Below, piece by piece: positions 43,928 to 52,601 of a stretch of DNA of 64,000 bases (its first letter is position 1; each line of letters begins with the position of its first letter). A program made the translations under genes and the position numbers. The stretch comes from JAAZPT01 sp964544955 (lineage in GTDB: Bacteria; Bacillota; Clostridia; Christensenellales; Aristaeellaceae): the NCBI GenBank assembly GCA_964544955.1, contig CAZJEB010000001.1, positions 595,892 through 659,891 of the forward strand. The letters run 5' to 3'. Below the pieces are notes generated by a model that saw only the letters and a list, made by a program, of their open reading frames with translations, did not search any database and was not told the DNA's origin.

Positions 43928-44703
43928 TGCTTACCTCCTTTTAAATTAAGCACCCTTCTGTATGCTAATTTTAAAGAGAGGGATAATACTTTTTCAATAA
44001 TCATACTTAATGCTATTATTGTAGCAGTCCATGCAAAAAGGTCCGCCGTACTCAAATATAGCTTAGCTTCATACATAAAATCCCCAATGCTACCGCCAGG
44101 CATACCAATTACTTCAGCTGCCACCCCTGCTTTCCATGCCATACCAATTGATATTATCATTGTGGAATTAATAAAGGGCATTATATGAGGAATATATATA
44201 CATCTTATTTTTTTTGACATTTTCATTTTAAATATATTTGCCATTTCCAAAAGTTTGATATCTACGGTATTTAAAGCCTCATATGTATTTGAATAAACAA
44301 TAGGAAAAACAATTAAAAACACCGTTAATATACTAAGGGATTTAGCACTTAACCAAATAAGGCAAAGTATTATAAATGATGTAACAGGGGTGGCTTTCAT
44401 TGCTGTTACATATGGCCAAAGTAAAGTATCTACAAATTTATACTTGTTAGCAACAATAGCAAAAATCAATGCTACAACAATTGCAAGGCAAAAACCCAAA
44501 AATATTCTTATAAGCGAAAACGAAACTGCTGCCCAATATTCACTTGTTAAAACAAGCTGAGACAATCGTTCTATTACTTTTACAGGTGTTACAAGTAGTA
44601 ATTTATTATTTAGCAACATAGCAAACAATTGCCATACAATTAATGATATGGCAATTGATACTATTTTTTGTTTTAATGATATATTACTTTTGTGTTTTTG
44701 CAT
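43924..44703 (-). CDS. ABC transporter permease (NitT/TauT-like)
   Basis: A 259-residue permease with six helices and the EAA-type loop (ANIFKMKMSKKIRCIYIPHIMP). Its AAEVIGMPGGSIGDF is typical of the nitrate/sulfonate/taurine group. Two starts are possible: ATG at 44703, chosen here, overlaps the substrate-binding gene by 20 bases; a GTG at 44730 would give nine more residues. Neither has a strong RBS, so coupling with the upstream gene is likely. Confidence 0.85.
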   Translation of the reverse strand: MQKHKSNISLKQKIVSIAISLIVWQLFAMLLNNKLLLVTPVKVIERLSQLVLTSEYWAAVSFSLIRIFLGFCLAIVVALIFAIVANKYKFVDTLLWPYVTAMKATPVTSFIILCLIWLSAKSLSILTVFLIVFPIVYSNTYEALNTVDIKLLEMANIFKMKMSKKIRCIYIPHIMPFINSTMIISIGMAWKAGVAAEVIGMPGGSIGDFMYEAKLYLSTADLFAWTATIIALSMIIEKVLSLSLKLAYRRVLNLKGGKQ

Positions 44704-45655
44704 AGAATGCTTCGTCAGGCATACTGCCACCTATAGATTTTGGGTTTGAGTCAAATAATATTTGAAGATATGCATTTGTTATATTTTGCATGTCTTCTCC
44801 ATCAATATATGTGATATTGCAATATGGCAAAGCTTTTTTTGCAACTGCTGCTTTAAATATTCCAAATTTTTCAATTATTTGGGCAGCTTCATCATTATTT
44901 GCATTTACAAACTCAACACTTGCTTTGTGGTCAAATAGGAAGTTTGCAATAGCCTCAGGATTTTTTTCAGCAAAGTCCGCCTTTACAACTGTAACGCCTG
45001 TAACAAAGCTTGAACCATTATTTAACTTATTCCATTCCTCTGTTAAGTTTGCAGCTATACGCAAACCTTCAACTTGACCTTGAGCAATTGTTACAAAGGG
45101 CTGTGGTAGCATAGCAACAACATTTTTGGTATTTTGCATAATTGCAACTACCTCTGTTGCCTCGCTTTTAAATATAAGGTTTAAATCTTTATCAGGGTCT
45201 ATACCATTTTGGCTTAATATATACCTAAGTGAATATTCTGGTACTGTACCTTTGCCTGTGGCATAAACATCTTTTCCCTTAAGGGAGCTTAAATCTGTAA
45301 CAGATTCACCGTTTTCAACTATATATAAAACGCCCAATGTATTAACATCTAACATTTTTAGCAACTTGCCCTCTGTTTTGTTATAAAGTGTGGCTGCAAG
45401 GTTTAGTGGAATTGCAGCAATATCTGCCTCGCCAGAACTTAGTTTTGCAACAGCCTCATCTGCTGTACCAAGAGCTTGGAATTCATACTTGTTTTTTGTA
45501 TTACCTTTTTCATTTTGGTCAAGAAGGCCTGCCATACCCATAGATGTGGGACCTGTTAAGCCTACAAGCCTTACAGTTGGTGTTTCCGCAATTGTGGGAA
45601 TATTAGAAAGTATCATCAACAAGGATAATACTAATGCAAAAAATTTCTTATTCAT
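44684..45655 (-). CDS. ABC transporter substrate-binding protein (NMT1/NitT-like)
   Basis: A 323-residue extracellular binding protein. An N-terminal signal peptide (MNKKFFALVLSLLMILSN) ends in a TIAE-type SPase I site, with no lipobox cysteine. The mature part opens with VRLVGLTGPTSMGMAGLL, the pattern of the NitT/TauT-type binding proteins, and has DIAAIPLNLAATLYN. The start is ATG at 45655 with TGGAGGTAATT; a 13-codon extension lacks an RBS. A strong hairpin with a U run stands just before this RBS. Confidence 0.86.
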   Translation of the reverse strand: MNKKFFALVLSLLMILSNIPTIAETPTVRLVGLTGPTSMGMAGLLDQNEKGNTKNKYEFQALGTADEAVAKLSSGEADIAAIPLNLAATLYNKTEGKLLKMLDVNTLGVLYIVENGESVTDLSSLKGKDVYATGKGTVPEYSLRYILSQNGIDPDKDLNLIFKSEATEVVAIMQNTKNVVAMLPQPFVTIAQGQVEGLRIAANLTEEWNKLNNGSSFVTGVTVVKADFAEKNPEAIANFLFDHKASVEFVNANNDEAAQIIEKFGIFKAAVAKKALPYCNITYIDGEDMQNITNAYLQILFDSNPKSIGGSMPDEAFYAKTQK

Positions 45656-45665
45656 AATTACCTCC

Positions 45666-45703
45666 AAAAAAATACTAAATATGTTTCTCAACATATTTAG
45701 TAT
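45666..45703 (-). terminator. Terminator/attenuator hairpin between the MBL gene and the ABC operon
   Basis: A 14-bp perfect stem (45690-45703 with 45672-45685) closes a 4-base loop and is followed on the minus transcript by seven U residues. The RBS of the binding-protein gene begins right after the U run. A possible -10 (TATACT, 45699-45704) with TTGATT 19 bases further upstream overlaps the stem, so initiation and termination may share this DNA. Confidence 0.8.
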
Positions 45704-45725
45704 ACCACAAACTTAGTTATTTGAA

Positions 45726-46538
45726 TCAAAGTTCTATTACTGATCCCGCCCTAATACGTTCAAGCCTATCGCCCATTTTACCTTTTATATATTCAAATTG
45801 TTCTTCACCTATGCAATGGCCTGTATAATATTTAGTTTTTTTATGTTCCAACATATCATCAACAACCATATCCAAGGCACGCTTTTCCTTTTTATTGTTG
45901 ATATCAACATTTAATAAATGTATTCCACCAATAAAAGCACCAATATCATCATACCTTGCCCAATGCATAATATTGTTTATACCCTTATGGGAACACCCAG
46001 ATACCAAGGCTTTACAACATTGCTTTTCATTAATAATTAGGTATTGTTCATGGTGAAAATCATCTGCAATAAAGTTGCTGTTACTTTTTGCCGTGTAACC
46101 ATAGGGTTTTATATGGGATATAACCTTTCTATCGTTACCGGAGAACAATTGTAATGTTTCATCAATAAAATATTCATCTTCCACAAAAACAAAACGTTCT
46201 TTATGCTTTTTTAATTCTTCACTTAAGCCAATATATTCCGTTTCACCCATATAATATTTTCCAAAAACATCTACATTAGCATAAACTTTAGCTATACTAT
46301 TAACCTCAAAAAAGTTAATTAGCCCGCCACTATGGTCATTATGCCCGTGGGTTAGCACACAAATATCAACTTTAGATAAATCTATACCTAATTTTTTAGC
46401 ATTGCTTAAAAAAACATCGCTTTTGCCTGTATCCACAAGTATATTGTGTTTTTTTGTTTCTATATACAAACTTAAACCATGTTCAGAGTCAAAATTTTCA
46501 TTAATTGTAGAATTTTCAGTTAATACATATAATTTCAT
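45726..46538 (-). CDS. MBL-fold metallo-hydrolase (dihydropterin-type branch)
   Basis: A 270-residue metallo-beta-lactamase-fold protein. It has LTHGHNDHSGGL, FHHEQYLIIN, SGCSHKGINN and a C-terminal YTGHCIGE, the layout of the branch annotated as beta-ribofuranosylaminobenzene 5'-phosphate-like or TflpMlaA-type hydrolases. The substrate is unknown. AAAGGAGC precedes the ATG. Its promoter region is shared with the divergent ppk2. Confidence 0.83.
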   Translation of the reverse strand: MKLYVLTENSTINENFDSEHGLSLYIETKKHNILVDTGKSDVFLSNAKKLGIDLSKVDICVLTHGHNDHSGGLINFFEVNSIAKVYANVDVFGKYYMGETEYIGLSEELKKHKERFVFVEDEYFIDETLQLFSGNDRKVISHIKPYGYTAKSNSNFIADDFHHEQYLIINEKQCCKALVSGCSHKGINNIMHWARYDDIGAFIGGIHLLNVDINNKKEKRALDMVVDDMLEHKKTKYYTGHCIGEEQFEYIKGKMGDRLERIRAGSVIEL

Positions 46539-46621
46539 GCATAGCTCCTTTATTGCAGTTTATTTTTTAAATAAGCTTTAAGAAGCTCAAAAGAAAAATA
46601 TTTAAAACATTTTACACATTC

Positions 46622-46650
46622 ATTATAAATGTTTTTAACAATATTTGCAA
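46622..46650 (-). promoter_or_regulatory. SigA-type promoter of the MBL gene
   Basis: On the minus strand TTGCAA (46645-46650) and TATAAT (46622-46627) are 17 bases apart. Confidence 0.65.
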
Positions 46651-46673
46651 AACTTTTTATAATATAATTATGT

Positions 46674-46702
46674 TTGACTACATTTATAGGCATTGGTATA
46701 AT
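46674..46702 (+). promoter_or_regulatory. SigA-type promoter of ppk2
   Basis: TTGACT (46674-46679) and TATAAT (46697-46702) with a 17-base spacer, 39 bases before the start. Confidence 0.75.
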
Positions 46703-46741
46703 TATTTGTAGATTTTAAAAAGTTTTATAGAGGTAAATATT

Positions 46742-47611
46742 ATGAACTATGAAAATTATTTGTATAATGGAAAAAAGAATATAAACTTAAACGAATATAG
46801 AACAGATGCCCCTAAAAATATAAACAAAGAAGAATGTTTATCAATTTTTGAGAAAAACAAAGAAGAATTAGCTGTTATGCAAGAAAAATTATTTGCTGAT
46901 GGCAAAGAAGGAATTATTGTTATTATTCAAGCATTAGATGCCGCCGGCAAAGATAGTATAATAAAGCACGTATTTGGTTGTTTTAACCCCCAAGGCTGTG
47001 ATGTTACTGCTTTTAAAGTGCCTAGTAGCGAGGATTTAAAACATGATTATATGTGGAGAATTTTTAAGCACATGCCTGAAAGGGGCGGTATTGCTGTATT
47101 TAATAGATCCTATTATGAGGATGTAATTGTTGTAAAGGTAAATAAAATTTATAAAAAATATGCCATGCCTGAAAGAACAATAGGCAAAGACCCTGATGAT
47201 TTTTTTGACGAAAGATATAAACAAATACTAAATTTTGAAAACTATGCCTACCAAAATGGTTATAGGGTTGTTAAACTATTTTTAAATGTATCTGCCGATA
47301 AGCAAAGGGAACGTTTTATCGAGCGCATGAAAACCCCAAGTAAAAACTGGAAATTTAATAGTAAGGACTTAATTGAAAGGGAATTAAGAAGTGAATATTT
47401 AGCTGCCTTTGTTAAAGCTTTTTCAGTAACAGCAACAGAGGTATCCCCTTGGTATATAGTGCCTGCAGATACAAAATGGTACACAAGATATTTAGTATCT
47501 GAAATATTAATTAATGTTTTTAAATCAATAGATCCCCAATACCCGCCATTACCCGAAAGTGAAAAAATGCAAATACCAATATATATAGACAAACTAAATA
47601 AAGAAAAGTAG
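46742..47611 (+). CDS. ppk2: Polyphosphate kinase 2 family protein
   Basis: A PPK2-fold kinase that moves phosphate between polyphosphate and nucleotides; which nucleotide is used cannot be read from sequence. The 289-residue protein has the Walker-like DAAGKDSIIKHVF, FKVPSSEDLKHDYMWR, the lid region NRSYYEDV and a WKFNSKDL acceptor region. GAGG precedes the ATG. It is followed by an MFS transporter with a short gap. Confidence 0.9.
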   Translation: MNYENYLYNGKKNINLNEYRTDAPKNINKEECLSIFEKNKEELAVMQEKLFADGKEGIIVIIQALDAAGKDSIIKHVFGCFNPQGCDVTAFKVPSSEDLKHDYMWRIFKHMPERGGIAVFNRSYYEDVIVVKVNKIYKKYAMPERTIGKDPDDFFDERYKQILNFENYAYQNGYRVVKLFLNVSADKQRERFIERMKTPSKNWKFNSKDLIERELRSEYLAAFVKAFSVTATEVSPWYIVPADTKWYTRYLVSEILINVFKSIDPQYPPLPESEKMQIPIYIDKLNKEK

Positions 47612-47619
47612 AGGTGCTT

Positions 47620-48888
47620 ATGAAATTAAATTATAAACGCACATTTTTAGTAGGATTGGCATTTATGTCCATCACAGCATTTTGGAACACATATAACCCT
47701 GTTATCCCTCTTGTATTAAAAAACACCTTCGGCTTATCTGAGGTGTTGCAAGGGCTTGTTATGGCTGCAGACAATATATTAGCAGTATTTTTACTTCCAT
47801 TTTTTGGCACATTAAGCGATAAGTGTAAACTAAGAATAGGTAAGCGTATGCCCTATATTGTAGTAGGTACTGCCCTAGCAACTACTCTATTAATGTTTTT
47901 GCCCATGGCAGACTATGCTAAAAACTTATATGCTTATGTAGCAATATTATTCTTAATATTGTTATCAATGGGATTGTATAGGTCGCCTGCTGTTTCGCTT
48001 ATGAGTGATGTTACCCCAAAACCATTAAGGTCAAAGGCTAATAGTATAATAAACCTAATGGGTGCCTTAGGTGGAGTATTTTCACTAATGTTATTAAAGT
48101 TTTTAGTTGGCAAATACCCTGATGGTAGGGATAACTATGAAATGGTTTATGTTGTTGTTGCAGGTTTTATGTTACTATGTGTAGCCATATTGTTATTAAC
48201 AATAAATGAAAGAAAACTAGCAAAAGAAGTTGTGGATAATGATGAAGCAATAGCAGAAATAAATGATAAAGTTAGAGAAAACCTTGATGAACCAAGTGGC
48301 TTTAAGGCATTAAATAAGGAAGAACAAAAGAGTTTGCTGCTAATTTTATTTTCAATATTCTTTTGGTTTGTTGGGTATAATGCGGTTGAAACCAACTTTA
48401 GTAAATACGCAAACGTTAAATGGAATAGCGACATTGGTGCTGCTGCAACATGCTTAATGATAGCAACAGTTGGCGCTGTAGTTTCATATATACCGGTTGG
48501 AATAATTGCTACAAAGTTTGGTAGAAAAAGAACAATACAAGTTGGTATAGTTTTACTTGCTACTTGTTTTGGTTTAGCAAGCTTTTTAGGTGATTTTTCA
48601 TATAGTTACTATATTCTATTTGCCTTTGTTGGTGTAGCCTGGGCAGCCATAAATGTAAACAGTTTACCTATGGTAGTTGAAATATGCAAATCTAAGGATA
48701 TTGGTAAATTTACAGGGTATTATTATACTTTTTCCATGGCAGCACAAATATTCACACCAATATTCTGTGGTGTATTAATATCTATATTTGGTTATGATAT
48801 ATTAATGCCCTATGGGGCTGTGGCCGTAGCTATATCCTTTTTAACCATATCTAACTCAAAACACGGAGATTCAATAAAAGCACAATGA
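47620..48888 (+). CDS. MFS transporter (SLC45/GPH-like sugar group)
   Basis: A 422-residue protein with 12 predicted helices. The start KRTFLVGLAFMSITAFWNTYNP and the GTLSDKCKLRIGKRMPYI loop resemble the SLC45/sucrose-type MFS porters; the substrate is unknown. The central loop (200-235) is charged. The start is ATG at 47620 with AGAGG just upstream, instead of the GTG two codons before. Its stop overlaps the next gene by 4 bases. Confidence 0.82.
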   Translation: MKLNYKRTFLVGLAFMSITAFWNTYNPVIPLVLKNTFGLSEVLQGLVMAADNILAVFLLPFFGTLSDKCKLRIGKRMPYIVVGTALATTLLMFLPMADYAKNLYAYVAILFLILLSMGLYRSPAVSLMSDVTPKPLRSKANSIINLMGALGGVFSLMLLKFLVGKYPDGRDNYEMVYVVVAGFMLLCVAILLLTINERKLAKEVVDNDEAIAEINDKVRENLDEPSGFKALNKEEQKSLLLILFSIFFWFVGYNAVETNFSKYANVKWNSDIGAAATCLMIATVGAVVSYIPVGIIATKFGRKRTIQVGIVLLATCFGLASFLGDFSYSYYILFAFVGVAWAAINVNSLPMVVEICKSKDIGKFTGYYYTFSMAAQIFTPIFCGVLISIFGYDILMPYGAVAVAISFLTISNSKHGDSIKAQ

Positions 48889-49697
48889 TAATTGCATTAA
48901 TTATAGTATTTTTAATATACTTGGCGCTTATATCTACAAGGCGATCAAGTTATTTTAAAAAAGTTCTTAGCCATAATTTATATGCCCATAGGGGCTATCA
49001 CAGCAACCTTGTTTACCCTTGCGAAAACACATTAGCAGCTTTTAAATTAGCTATTGATAATGGCTATGGTATAGAATTTGATGTTCAACTAACAAAAGAT
49101 AAAATTCCAGTTGTTTTTCACGATAAAACACTAAAAAGAATGCTTGGCATAGATAATTGCCTTAATGAATTTGATTATGCTTATTTAAGCAGTTTAAAGC
49201 TTCCCTGTGGCAACATAATACCAAGGCTTGATGAGGTTTTAACATTAGTTGAGGGTAGAGTACCATTGCTTGTTGAAATTAAGCACCATTCGGGTGCTCA
49301 AGAAACATCAAAAATAGCATACTCCCTTTTAAAAAGTTATAAGGGTGACTATACCGTGGAGAGCTTTCACCCTCTATCCCTTTACTGGTTTAGGAAAAAC
49401 GCCCAAAATGTTATAAGAGGCCAATTATCTTCTGGGGACTTTAATAAAGAAGATATGCAAAACCCCATAGCTAGATTTGCTTTAAAATATATGCTTACTA
49501 ACATAATATCGGCACCACATTTTATTGCATATAAAAGTGAAAGCGATAATAATTTAAGCATGGTACTAATGAAAAAAATATTTAAGCCTGCTTTGGCAGC
49601 CTATACTTTAAAAAGCCAAAAAGAATTAGATTCCGCTAAAAATAAAGGCTATACAATGTTAATATTTGAAGGTTTTAAACCTGAAAGGCACAGCTAA
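48885..49697 (+). CDS. Glycerophosphodiester phosphodiesterase, membrane anchored
   Basis: A 270-residue GDPD with one N-terminal membrane helix (MIIALIIVFLIYLALI) and a catalytic TIM-barrel part. The HRGYH...ENTLAAF pair, GIEFDVQLTKD, VVFHDKTLKR and VEIKHH provide metal and acid/base residues. It would release glycerol phosphate from glycerophosphodiesters or polymers. It begins within the MFS stop (ATGA). Confidence 0.9.
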   Translation: MIIALIIVFLIYLALISTRRSSYFKKVLSHNLYAHRGYHSNLVYPCENTLAAFKLAIDNGYGIEFDVQLTKDKIPVVFHDKTLKRMLGIDNCLNEFDYAYLSSLKLPCGNIIPRLDEVLTLVEGRVPLLVEIKHHSGAQETSKIAYSLLKSYKGDYTVESFHPLSLYWFRKNAQNVIRGQLSSGDFNKEDMQNPIARFALKYMLTNIISAPHFIAYKSESDNNLSMVLMKKIFKPALAAYTLKSQKELDSAKNKGYTMLIFEGFKPERHS

Positions 49698-49709
49698 TGC
49701 TGTGCCTTT
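49684..49709. terminator. Bidirectional terminator after the glycerophosphodiesterase
   Basis: An 11-bp perfect stem (49684-49694 with 49699-49709) with a TAAT loop; the stop codon of the plus gene lies at the loop. The next gene converges on it. Confidence 0.85.
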
Positions 49710-50751
49710 AAAATATGTAATTTATAACTTTATTAAGGGGCTTAATTGGCTTTGTTATGGTTTTTAGTATATATACTATTAATAATGAAGTTATAAATAT
49801 AATGAGTGTGTATTTGGGAACTGTTATTATAAAATGTGTTTTTAAGCCATAGGCTAGCAAACTTTTTAAAATCGGTACATGTAACAAATAAATTCCCAAT
49901 GTACATGATGCCAATTTTTTAATAAAGCTATACTCTTTGTTAAACAACTTTAATGCAATTACATATAATGATACTGCCATTAAAAATACGTTTAAAGCAT
50001 TCCAGTTATACATAAACATATAAGCTTTACCTTTTTGTATAGATATTAAAATAAAAGCAACAACGCTTAATAAGCTAATAATTACAAAAATAAAGATGCT
50101 TAAATTTAAATGTTTTTTAGATATAATTTGGCTTTTGTTTAATATATAATTGCCTAACATATAATAAAATATATATATACTTAAATTGCTAATTCCAATA
50201 CCTATTCCATTTGTTAAAGTTATTAAGTTATTTAATAACCCAAGCTCTATTATATTGGGTAAAATTATAGTAAAAACAAATAGCAATATAAGTAAATATT
50301 CTTGTATTTTATTGTTTTGGGAAATATATTTTAGTATTGGTGTAATCAAGTAAAGGCCAATAGTTGCCAATAAAAACCACCTATATGTTGTATTTGATAA
50401 TACACCTTTTATAAATTCAGTTAAATATTCTGTGTTATTTGAATTTATAAATGAAATTAAGTTTTCAAAATACTCAACAATGCCAAAAATAATGAATATA
50501 ACAAATATTCTTAAGGCCTTTAATAATAAGCTTTTAAATGAATAATCCCTTTGAAGCATAAGGCTACCACTTATCATAAAAAACAATGGCACAGATAAAC
50601 GAGCAAAAGTATCGTAGGCTGAATAATTCATAAATTCATAGGTTGTTACACTATATTGGCTTAAAAATGTACCTGATACGTGAATTACAACAACCAAAAA
50701 TGAAGAAATTATCCTTAAATAATCCAAGTAAGGATAGCTTTTACTATTTAT
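49708..50751 (-). CDS. Membrane acyltransferase family 3 protein (OafA-like)
   Basis: A polytopic protein with about 10 helices that probably acylates a sugar in an envelope glycan. The start region YLDYLRIISSFLVVVIHVSG holds the conserved R and H of the family, and SVPLFFMISGSLML is the second hallmark. Start problem: the only in-frame standard codon is TTG at 50769, which has no RBS before it. The best RBS, GAAAGGG, directly follows that TTG and points to an ATA at 50751, giving 347 residues. The ATA start is inferred. Confidence 0.8.
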   Translation of the reverse strand: MNSKSYPYLDYLRIISSFLVVVIHVSGTFLSQYSVTTYEFMNYSAYDTFARLSVPLFFMISGSLMLQRDYSFKSLLLKALRIFVIFIIFGIVEYFENLISFINSNNTEYLTEFIKGVLSNTTYRWFLLATIGLYLITPILKYISQNNKIQEYLLILLFVFTIILPNIIELGLLNNLITLTNGIGIGISNLSIYIFYYMLGNYILNKSQIISKKHLNLSIFIFVIISLLSVVAFILISIQKGKAYMFMYNWNALNVFLMAVSLYVIALKLFNKEYSFIKKLASCTLGIYLLHVPILKSLLAYGLKTHFIITVPKYTLIIFITSLLIVYILKTITKPIKPLNKVINYIF

Positions 50752-50800
50752 AAAAAAACACCCTTTCAAAACAAATATACTGTTATAATATCATATTAAA

Positions 50801-50831
50801 TTAAAAAAAGGTATAACCCTAAGGTTATACC
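50801..50831 (-). terminator. Intrinsic terminator of the oppBCDFA operon
   Basis: GGTATAACC (50810-50818) pairs with GGTTATACC (50823-50831) across a 4-base loop, and seven A residues on the plus strand provide the U run of the minus transcript. Confidence 0.9.
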
Positions 50832-50845
50832 CTTTTATTTTGTAA

Positions 50846-52540
50846 TTATCTGCCAAATTGAACGTCGTTGTTACCAGAGTCGGTTGTCCACATTTCAAGC
50901 ATGTTGATAGGATCGTTAAAGTCTGCTATCCAACCATTACGTGCTATATCGTAGTTACCAGCTTTACGCTCGTTAAGGAATACGTTCCAGTCGATACTCT
51001 TAATTGTCATTGTGATACCAATTACTGCCAAGTCTTGTTGAACAGCTTCAGCAACTGCAACGTGACCTGTTGTAGCATTTGTTAGGTATTCAAAGCTAAT
51101 TGGTGTATTAGCTGACAATTGGTTGTTATCGTCAAATTCAAAACCAGCGGATTTAAGCAATTCAATAGCTTTAGCAACACTTGCTTCAGGATCATATGCT
51201 ACTGGGAAATAACCAGCGCTTTCTTCATCAGCATAGGTGTAGAACTCGTCATTAGCTTTGAAAATGCCACCTTGGCCATCAGCCATACCAGCAGGTAAGA
51301 ATGATGTTGCAGGTACTTGACCCGTTTGGCCAATGTTTTCTGCAATGTATTCACGGTCGATTAGGTAGCTGAAAGCTTTACGCATATTAGCTGCTTGTTC
51401 AACTGTTTTGCCAGCAAACAATGGGCTCTTAACGTTGAAGTTGATGTAATATGTGCCTAATTGGCCAATTGTGTAGAATTCAGGAGAATCTAACAATTTT
51501 GCAATTTCATCTGTAGGAACACCATCGATGAAGTCTAAGTCGCCAGCAACATAAGCTGCATAGATAACTGTTTCATCAGCAGAAAGCATAAATTCTAATG
51601 TTTCTAATTTTACGTTTTCAGCGTTCCAATAGTTAGGGTTCTTTGTATAGATCATGTTTTCGTCATGGTTCCATTCTGTTAATACATAAGGACCAGAGGA
51701 TACGAAACCAGCATCTAGTGCCCAAGCACCTGGGTTAACAACTTTGCCTGTTTCATCTTTATAACCAGGGCCAGCTTCTACAGCTGCTTGTTGTACAGCA
51801 TAGAATGCGGGGAAAGCAGCAAGGTCTAACATATAAGCACAAGGAGCTGCAAGTTCAACTGTAAATGTTTTACCATCTTCAGATGCGGATACTGCTAGGT
51901 CATTTGGGAAGCCTTTAATGCCGTTGAACATGTAAGCATAGTCTGCTGTTGTTTCTGTGTTAGCAGCACGTTTCCATGAATATTCAAAGTCTTTTGCTGT
52001 TAAAGGTGAACCATCGCTCCATTTTAAGCCTTCACGCATTGTGAAAACATATGTTAAGCCATCTTCTGAGATTTCATAACCTGTTGCAAAGTCAGGTTGT
52101 AAAGCAGAGTTAGCATCATATGTGTAAAGACCACCAAAGGCTGCAATTGCTAAGCAAGCACCATCAACTGAGCTATTTAAAGCTGGGTCAAGTTTATCTG
52201 GTTCGCTTGAAAGGTTAAGCTTAGCGGATGTTTTATCGCCATTTGTAGCATATTCAAAGTGCTTCATACCATAAGCATTGCTATAAGCGCCTTGAAAATC
52301 TGGTTTAGCCATGTAAACATCATTGTAGTAGTATAGTGGAACAAGCGCGCCGGTATCCATTAAGATATCTTCAGCTTCGTGCATTAAAGCTTCACGAGCT
52401 GCGAAATCTGTAGAAGATTTGATTTGCGCAATTAGTTCGTCATACTTTGCCCAGTCGGGTTCTGAGCCTTCATCTGCGAATGCTGTAGCCATTGATAATA
52501 ACATCATCATAGCTAACAAAAGAGCTGTGAGTTTTTTCAT
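50846..52540 (-). CDS. oppA: Peptide ABC transporter substrate-binding protein, circularly permuted
   Basis: A 564-residue extracellular oligopeptide-binding protein (SBP_bac_5 family). The signal peptide MKKLTALLLAMMMLLSMATA ends in AFA|DE (about residue 22) and no lipobox cysteine follows. Residues about 29-98 (DWAKYDELIAQIK, LMHEAEDILMDTG, LVPLYYYNDVYM, HFEYA) match what is normally the C-terminus of this family. Residues about 106-564 then run from the usual mature N-terminus (LNLSSEPDKLDPAL) through LTAKDFEYSWKRAA and SGPYVLTEWNHDENM. They stop after MLEMWTTDSGNNDVQFGR, just where YDELI would normally continue. This is a circular permutation with all parts kept. It is the last gene of oppBCDFA. 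A strong terminator follows, with no leftover coding fragment. Confidence 0.93.
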   Translation of the reverse strand: MKKLTALLLAMMMLLSMATAFADEGSEPDWAKYDELIAQIKSSTDFAAREALMHEAEDILMDTGALVPLYYYNDVYMAKPDFQGAYSNAYGMKHFEYATNGDKTSAKLNLSSEPDKLDPALNSSVDGACLAIAAFGGLYTYDANSALQPDFATGYEISEDGLTYVFTMREGLKWSDGSPLTAKDFEYSWKRAANTETTADYAYMFNGIKGFPNDLAVSASEDGKTFTVELAAPCAYMLDLAAFPAFYAVQQAAVEAGPGYKDETGKVVNPGAWALDAGFVSSGPYVLTEWNHDENMIYTKNPNYWNAENVKLETLEFMLSADETVIYAAYVAGDLDFIDGVPTDEIAKLLDSPEFYTIGQLGTYYINFNVKSPLFAGKTVEQAANMRKAFSYLIDREYIAENIGQTGQVPATSFLPAGMADGQGGIFKANDEFYTYADEESAGYFPVAYDPEASVAKAIELLKSAGFEFDDNNQLSANTPISFEYLTNATTGHVAVAEAVQQDLAVIGITMTIKSIDWNVFLNERKAGNYDIARNGWIADFNDPINMLEMWTTDSGNNDVQFGR

Positions 52541-52572
52541 TTTTTATCCTCCTAATATGGATTATCTATATT

Positions 52573-52590
52573 TATCGTTATTAAACGATA
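52573..52590 (-). promoter_or_regulatory. Hairpin between oppF and oppA
   Basis: A 7-bp perfect stem (TATCGTT/AACGATA) with a 4-base loop, about 33 bases before the oppA start and without a U run. It may protect or set the processing of an oppA-rich transcript. Confidence 0.4.
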
Positions 52591-52601
52591 ATACCAAATT
52601 A

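Noticed and set aside
50846..52540. OppA as a truncated or frameshifted pseudogene
   Set aside because: The missing C-terminal segment is present in full at the N-terminus behind a good signal peptide, and the gene has an RBS, operon position and terminator.
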